Source: Mitsuaria sp. GD03876
GTDB taxonomy: Bacteria > Pseudomonadota > Gammaproteobacteria > Burkholderiales > Burkholderiaceae_C
Reading direction: 5' to 3'
Assembly: GCF_029840635.1 (NCBI RefSeq)
Contig: NZ_JAOCCU010000026.1
Location: forward strand, 1-64,000
Length of the DNA stretch: 64,000 nt
Within the stretch, counting starts at the first letter, position 1. Every line of letters begins with the position of its first letter. The position numbers were made by a program, and so were the translations under genes. Of the stretch, positions 60,662 to 64,000 are shown piece after piece. A model generated the notes under the pieces. That model was not told the DNA's origin. It was given only the letters and a program-made list of their open reading frames with translations, and ran no database searches.

Positions 60662-63454
60662 ATGTCCCTCGTCCCTGTTCCCCTGCGAGGCCTCGCCGCC
60701 GCGGCGTTGCTGGCCTGCCTGCCGGCCGGCGCGCGGGCCCAGTCCGCCGTTCCGGTTCTCGCGCCGCTGGCCCTGCCCGAGGGCGCCATGCCGCACGGCG
60801 CCGACGTGAGGCCGGACGGCGCCGGCCGGTTGCGCATCGTGCAGTCGGCCGAACGCGCCGCGATCGAGTGGCGCCGATTCGACATCGGCCAGGGCGCCGC
60901 GGTGCTTGTCGACCAGCAGGCGCCGCACTGGGTCCTGGTGAACCGGGTGACCGGCGGGGCGCCGAGCCAGCTGCACGGCGGACTCCAGGCCAAGGGCCAG
61001 GTGTTCCTGCTCAACGAGCAGGGCGTGACCATCGGCTCGGGCGCGCGGATCGAGGTCGGTGGACTGGCGGTGTCGACCCTCCGGCAGACGGACGGCTGGC
61101 AGCGGCTGGATGCGCAGGCGCTCGCGGCGCAGCGCGGCGACGGCGGCGCGATCCGGCATGGCGGCACGATCCGGGTGGCCGAGGGCGGCGTGGCGGTCTT
61201 CAACGGCGCCGAGGTCGCGCTGAACGGCAGCGTCACCCTGCCCGGCGGGCACCTGCTCGCGCACGGCGGGAAGGTCGCCGTGGGCCCGGAGGCGCGCGTG
61301 GACGCCGCGGCGACCGGCGTGACGCGCGCCGGATCGATCTCGATCAGCGCCAAGGGCGACCTGAGCAGCGCCGGCGTGCTGATCGCCGCCGCCGAGAAGG
61401 CCCATGGCGGAAAGATCCGTTTGAGCGCGGGCCACGTGACCCTGGCGGGACAGCTCGCCGCCGACAGCGAGCGTCGAGACGGCGGCGAGCTGCACGTGGA
61501 GGGCCTCCGGGGCGTGAAGGGCGGCGCCACGATGCATGCCAGCGGCGGACGCTCGGGCGGAAGCATCGAGATCGCCGCGGGCACCGGGGCGCTGACCGCG
61601 AAGGGCCGCGCGTTCAAGGCGGAGGGCAAGGAAGGTCGAGGCGGGACGATCGCGCTGCGGGGCTCGACCCTGGACTTGAAGGACATCACCGTGAACGCCA
61701 ACGGGGCGACCGCCGGCGGCTCGGTGAGCCTGCGCGCCGACAGCGCGGCCCTGGCGGCGCCGTTGCGCGTATGGAAACGCAGCGAGATCGTCGCGAACGC
61801 GACGGTCTCCGGCCCGGGTGGACAGGTGTCCTTCATCTCGGCGGGCGCGATCGGGACGGACGCGAACACCCAGCTGCGTGTCAAGGGCGCCGGGCCCGCC
61901 GGCGTGCCGGGCACGCTGAGCCTGCTCGCCAAGGCCGGTTCGCGGCCGATGCCGTTCATGGATTTCGGCGCCGGCCGCGGCGGCACCTTGCAGCTTGGCG
62001 CCAGGAACTGGGAGATCGACGTCGATCCGAAGCGGCGCAGCGACCTCCCTCCCGATGCGGACAGCGCGCCCGCCCGCGTGTCGGGCGCGGACCTGTCGGG
62101 GTGGCTGGACGCGGGGCGGACGGTCGAGCTGCGGGCCACGGGGCGCATCGAGGTGAAGCAGCACATCACCACCCAGGCGATGGATGCCGGCGCGCTGACG
62201 CTGAACGCCAGCGACATCACGCTGCGCAGCCCCATCGCGCGGGCGGCCGGCGATGTCCGGCTGGTCCTGACGTCGACGGGGGAACCGGGCGGGATCACGA
62301 TGACGGACGGCGTGCCCATCGATGCGCCGACATCGCGGGTGTCGTTCGAGACGTCGCCGCCCAACCCGGACGGGAGCCACCCGGACGACGGGAAGCTGAC
62401 GCTGGGCGTGGTGCGCGCGGCGCAGCTGCATGTCGACGTCAAGAATGCCGGCGTGAACGTCGTCGTCGCGGACAAGACCTACGACGGCACCACCGCGGCC
62501 ACCGTGTCGTCGGGCAGCCTGGTGGGCATCGAGCTGCTGCCGACGAGCAACCTGCGGGCGCAGGTCGTGGCGGAGTTCGTCGACAAGCAGGCGGGGGACG
62601 ACAAGGTGGCGATCGCCAGCGCGTGGCTGTGGGGCTTCAATGGCGAACGGCGCATCAAGCTGCCGTTCAGCGAGATCAGGACCAACGCGGGCGACACGGG
62701 GACGCGGATCTCCAGGAGCTGGGAGACCGTGGCGACGATCCATCCGCTGCGGGTGCCGGTGACCGGCGTGGCGCCGACGAAGACCTACGACGGCACGCGC
62801 GCGGCGCGGGTCGACCTGACGGTCGTTCCCCTGCCGGGCGACGAGGTGGTCGTCACCCATGGCGGCGCCGAGTTCGACAACGCGCTTCCCGGCGAGGGCA
62901 AGACGGTGACGGTGCGCGGCCTGCGCGTGGCCGGGCGGGACGGCGGCAACTACGCGACGCCGGACCTCCTGACGCTCGCCGGCAGCATCGAGGGCAAGGT
63001 CATCGACCCGGTGCGCCCGGTCGTCGAGCCGGTGACGCCGGTGATCGATCCCGTGACGCCGGTGATCGAGCCGGTGAGGCCTGTGATCGATCCGGTGATG
63101 CCGGTGATCGAGCCGGTGAGGCCCGTGGTGGATCCCGTGATGCCCGTGATCGATCCGGTGAGGCCAGTGGTCGATCCCGTGACGCCGGCGATTGCTCCGG
63201 TCACCCCTGTCGTCGATCGCGTGGCGCCGACGGTCCATCCGGCGGAGCCGGCGTGGCGACGGAACGGGTGGCCCGGCCCGTCGGGGGGCGCCTGCGGGCC
63301 CGCGCCGGACGACGAGGACATGGCGCCTCGCTCGTGCGACATGCGCGGGTTCGAGCGCTCCGCGCTGTCCCCCGAGGCACCGCTGGTGACCGGCGATGTG
63401 CGCCGTGCTCCCGATCGGCAAGACCTGTCCCCGAACCGCCGCCGGGGTTCCTGA
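60662..63454 (+). CDS. Two-partner-secretion exoprotein (TpsA, filamentous-haemagglutinin-like) with YDG domains
   Basis: A 930-residue secreted protein. A signal peptide occupies about 1-26 (ends in ARAQS). The TPS/haemagglutination-activity domain follows (about 30-160), with AIEWRRFDIGQGAAV, SQLHGGLQAKGQVFLLNEQGVTIGSGA; the NPNG-like turn reads NEQG. A right-handed beta-helix stretch leads to two MBG/YDG-type domains with KTYDGTTAA and KTYDGTRAA (about 600-790). Residues about 780-855 are a 7-residue repeat (DPVxPVI). The Cys-containing tail is C-terminal. It is followed by a TpsB gene. ATG 60662 was chosen because it begins the signal peptide. Typical roles: adhesion, haemolysis or contact inhibition; size is small for these. 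Confidence 0.85.
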   Translation: MSLVPVPLRGLAAAALLACLPAGARAQSAVPVLAPLALPEGAMPHGADVRPDGAGRLRIVQSAERAAIEWRRFDIGQGAAVLVDQQAPHWVLVNRVTGGAPSQLHGGLQAKGQVFLLNEQGVTIGSGARIEVGGLAVSTLRQTDGWQRLDAQALAAQRGDGGAIRHGGTIRVAEGGVAVFNGAEVALNGSVTLPGGHLLAHGGKVAVGPEARVDAAATGVTRAGSISISAKGDLSSAGVLIAAAEKAHGGKIRLSAGHVTLAGQLAADSERRDGGELHVEGLRGVKGGATMHASGGRSGGSIEIAAGTGALTAKGRAFKAEGKEGRGGTIALRGSTLDLKDITVNANGATAGGSVSLRADSAALAAPLRVWKRSEIVANATVSGPGGQVSFISAGAIGTDANTQLRVKGAGPAGVPGTLSLLAKAGSRPMPFMDFGAGRGGTLQLGARNWEIDVDPKRRSDLPPDADSAPARVSGADLSGWLDAGRTVELRATGRIEVKQHITTQAMDAGALTLNASDITLRSPIARAAGDVRLVLTSTGEPGGITMTDGVPIDAPTSRVSFETSPPNPDGSHPDDGKLTLGVVRAAQLHVDVKNAGVNVVVADKTYDGTTAATVSSGSLVGIELLPTSNLRAQVVAEFVDKQAGDDKVAIASAWLWGFNGERRIKLPFSEIRTNAGDTGTRISRSWETVATIHPLRVPVTGVAPTKTYDGTRAARVDLTVVPLPGDEVVVTHGGAEFDNALPGEGKTVTVRGLRVAGRDGGNYATPDLLTLAGSIEGKVIDPVRPVVEPVTPVIDPVTPVIEPVRPVIDPVMPVIEPVRPVVDPVMPVIDPVRPVVDPVTPAIAPVTPVVDRVAPTVHPAEPAWRRNGWPGPSGGACGPAPDDEDMAPRSCDMRGFERSALSPEAPLVTGDVRRAPDRQDLSPNRRRGS
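63005..63214 (+). repeat. Ten 21-bp tandem repeats in the exoprotein gene
   Basis: Ten imperfect copies encode the heptad DPVxPVx/EPVxPVx. The period of 21 bases keeps the frame and implies variable length between strains. The motif is proline every few residues, an extended stalk. Confidence 0.8.
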
Positions 63455-63590
63455 CGGCAAGCGGTGCCATCGCGACCTGGATCGAGGGTCGCGGCGGCAT
63501 CGCACCGCATTGCCGGCCATTGGCCGCCCGGCCCTGGCTCCAAAGAATGCCGGCCTTGGCGCGCTTCCTCTCACTGATCCTCTAAAAGAC

Positions 63591-64000
63591 ATGCCTCGAT
63601 TCCCTTCTCGTCCGCAAGGCCGGACGCTGACTTCCCGTGCCGTGGCCGGCCTGTTGCTGAGCGCCTCGCCGGCCTGGGCCGAGGCCTCGCCGGACACCGA
63701 TGCCCGGACCGCCCATGCCGACACTTCGCACGCCGACGACTCCCACGCCGGCGCCTCGCGCGTCGATGCCCGGCCGCTTCGCCTGATGCCGTCCGCCGCG
63801 CCGGCACCCACGCGGCTGCGCGTGCATGGCGTGACGGTCCTCGACGCGGAGGACCTGGCGCGGCGCTGGGAGACCCGGCTCGACGGGGATGCCAGCACGG
63901 CGGCCGTCGACGCCGCGCTGCGCGGCATCGAGTCCGAGATCCGCGCGGCGGGCCGCCCGTTCGCGCGGGCCTATCTGCCTCCGCAGGACGGCGCCGCCGC
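63591..64000 (+). CDS. TpsB-type outer-membrane transporter, N-terminal part (cut by window end)
   Basis: The start of a two-partner-secretion transporter. ATG 63591 opens a signal peptide (basic start RPQGRTLTSRAV, hydrophobic GLLLSASPAWA), then a His/Asp/Ala-rich linker and the POTRA region beginning RLRVHGVTVLDAEDL. The gene runs on past the window end; no stop is seen. It lies 136 bases after the exoprotein stop, in the right order and strand for its cognate partner. The family call relies on context and the POTRA-like segment. Confidence 0.8.
   Translation, partial: MPRFPSRPQGRTLTSRAVAGLLLSASPAWAEASPDTDARTAHADTSHADDSHAGASRVDARPLRLMPSAAPAPTRLRVHGVTVLDAEDLARRWETRLDGDASTAAVDAALRGIESEIRAAGRPFARAYLPPQDGAA

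Noticed and set aside
63005-63214. CRISPR or mobile-element repeats
   Set aside because: The repeats are in frame within the exoprotein gene and encode a heptad peptide.

Overview
The window is chromosomal DNA of very high G+C content. It looks like a free-living betaproteobacterium of the order Burkholderiales, in or near the Roseateles/Mitsuaria/Rubrivivax group. This rests on the codon use, the style of the chemoreceptor and NtrC-type regulators, the DUF3297 and YceI-like proteins, the TAGAAT-like -10 boxes, and the mix of housekeeping genes (glnS, mfd, nadA, nadB, serB, dusC) with many sensors and surface proteins. I see no rRNA, tRNA, CRISPR array, insertion sequence or prophage.

Layout. 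1-13 kb: end of a YceI-like gene, a chemoreceptor, a ferredoxin, two metallopeptidases, dusC overlapping an S9 peptidase, a YciH/SUI1 protein, and small or unrecognised genes. 13-22 kb: a seven-gene operon on the minus strand encoding a MacAB-TolC-like exporter (adaptor, ATPase, TolC-like channel, two permeases) followed by its own NtrC-type regulator and kinase. Upstream of it are a near-consensus sigma-54 promoter and an 18-bp perfect palindrome at about -98. 22-28 kb: two Ig-like surface or secreted proteins flank glnS. 28-35 kb: a LytS/LytTR-like pair, a J-domain-like protein, a LysR/aldehyde dehydrogenase divergent pair, and a lone receiver protein.

35-40.5 kb: a compact minus-strand operon of a GNAT acetyltransferase, a haem-oxygenase-like di-iron protein, an MFS transporter and a divergent Cys/Met-metabolism PLP enzyme, opposite a GlxA-type regulator. 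It looks like a small, possibly undescribed amino-acid pathway. 40.5-46 kb: nadB, a ComFB-like gene and nadA, then an AraC regulator divergent from a fosmidomycin-resistance-like MFS pump. 46-47.3 kb: a Panacea (DUF4065) gene translationally coupled to a two-helix membrane protein, a candidate toxin-antitoxin pair. 47.4-50 kb: a ThDP enzyme, an S4-domain protein and an RraA-like protein. 50-53 kb: two tandem paralogues of unknown function with proline/serine-rich repeats. 53-60.4 kb: a GAF-GGDEF-EAL protein, serB, a PIN toxin overlapping a cysteine-rich partner, and mfd. 60.6-64 kb: a two-partner-secretion exoprotein and the start of its outer-membrane transporter, cut by the window end.

All function calls come from reading motifs in the sequence. 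No database search was run.
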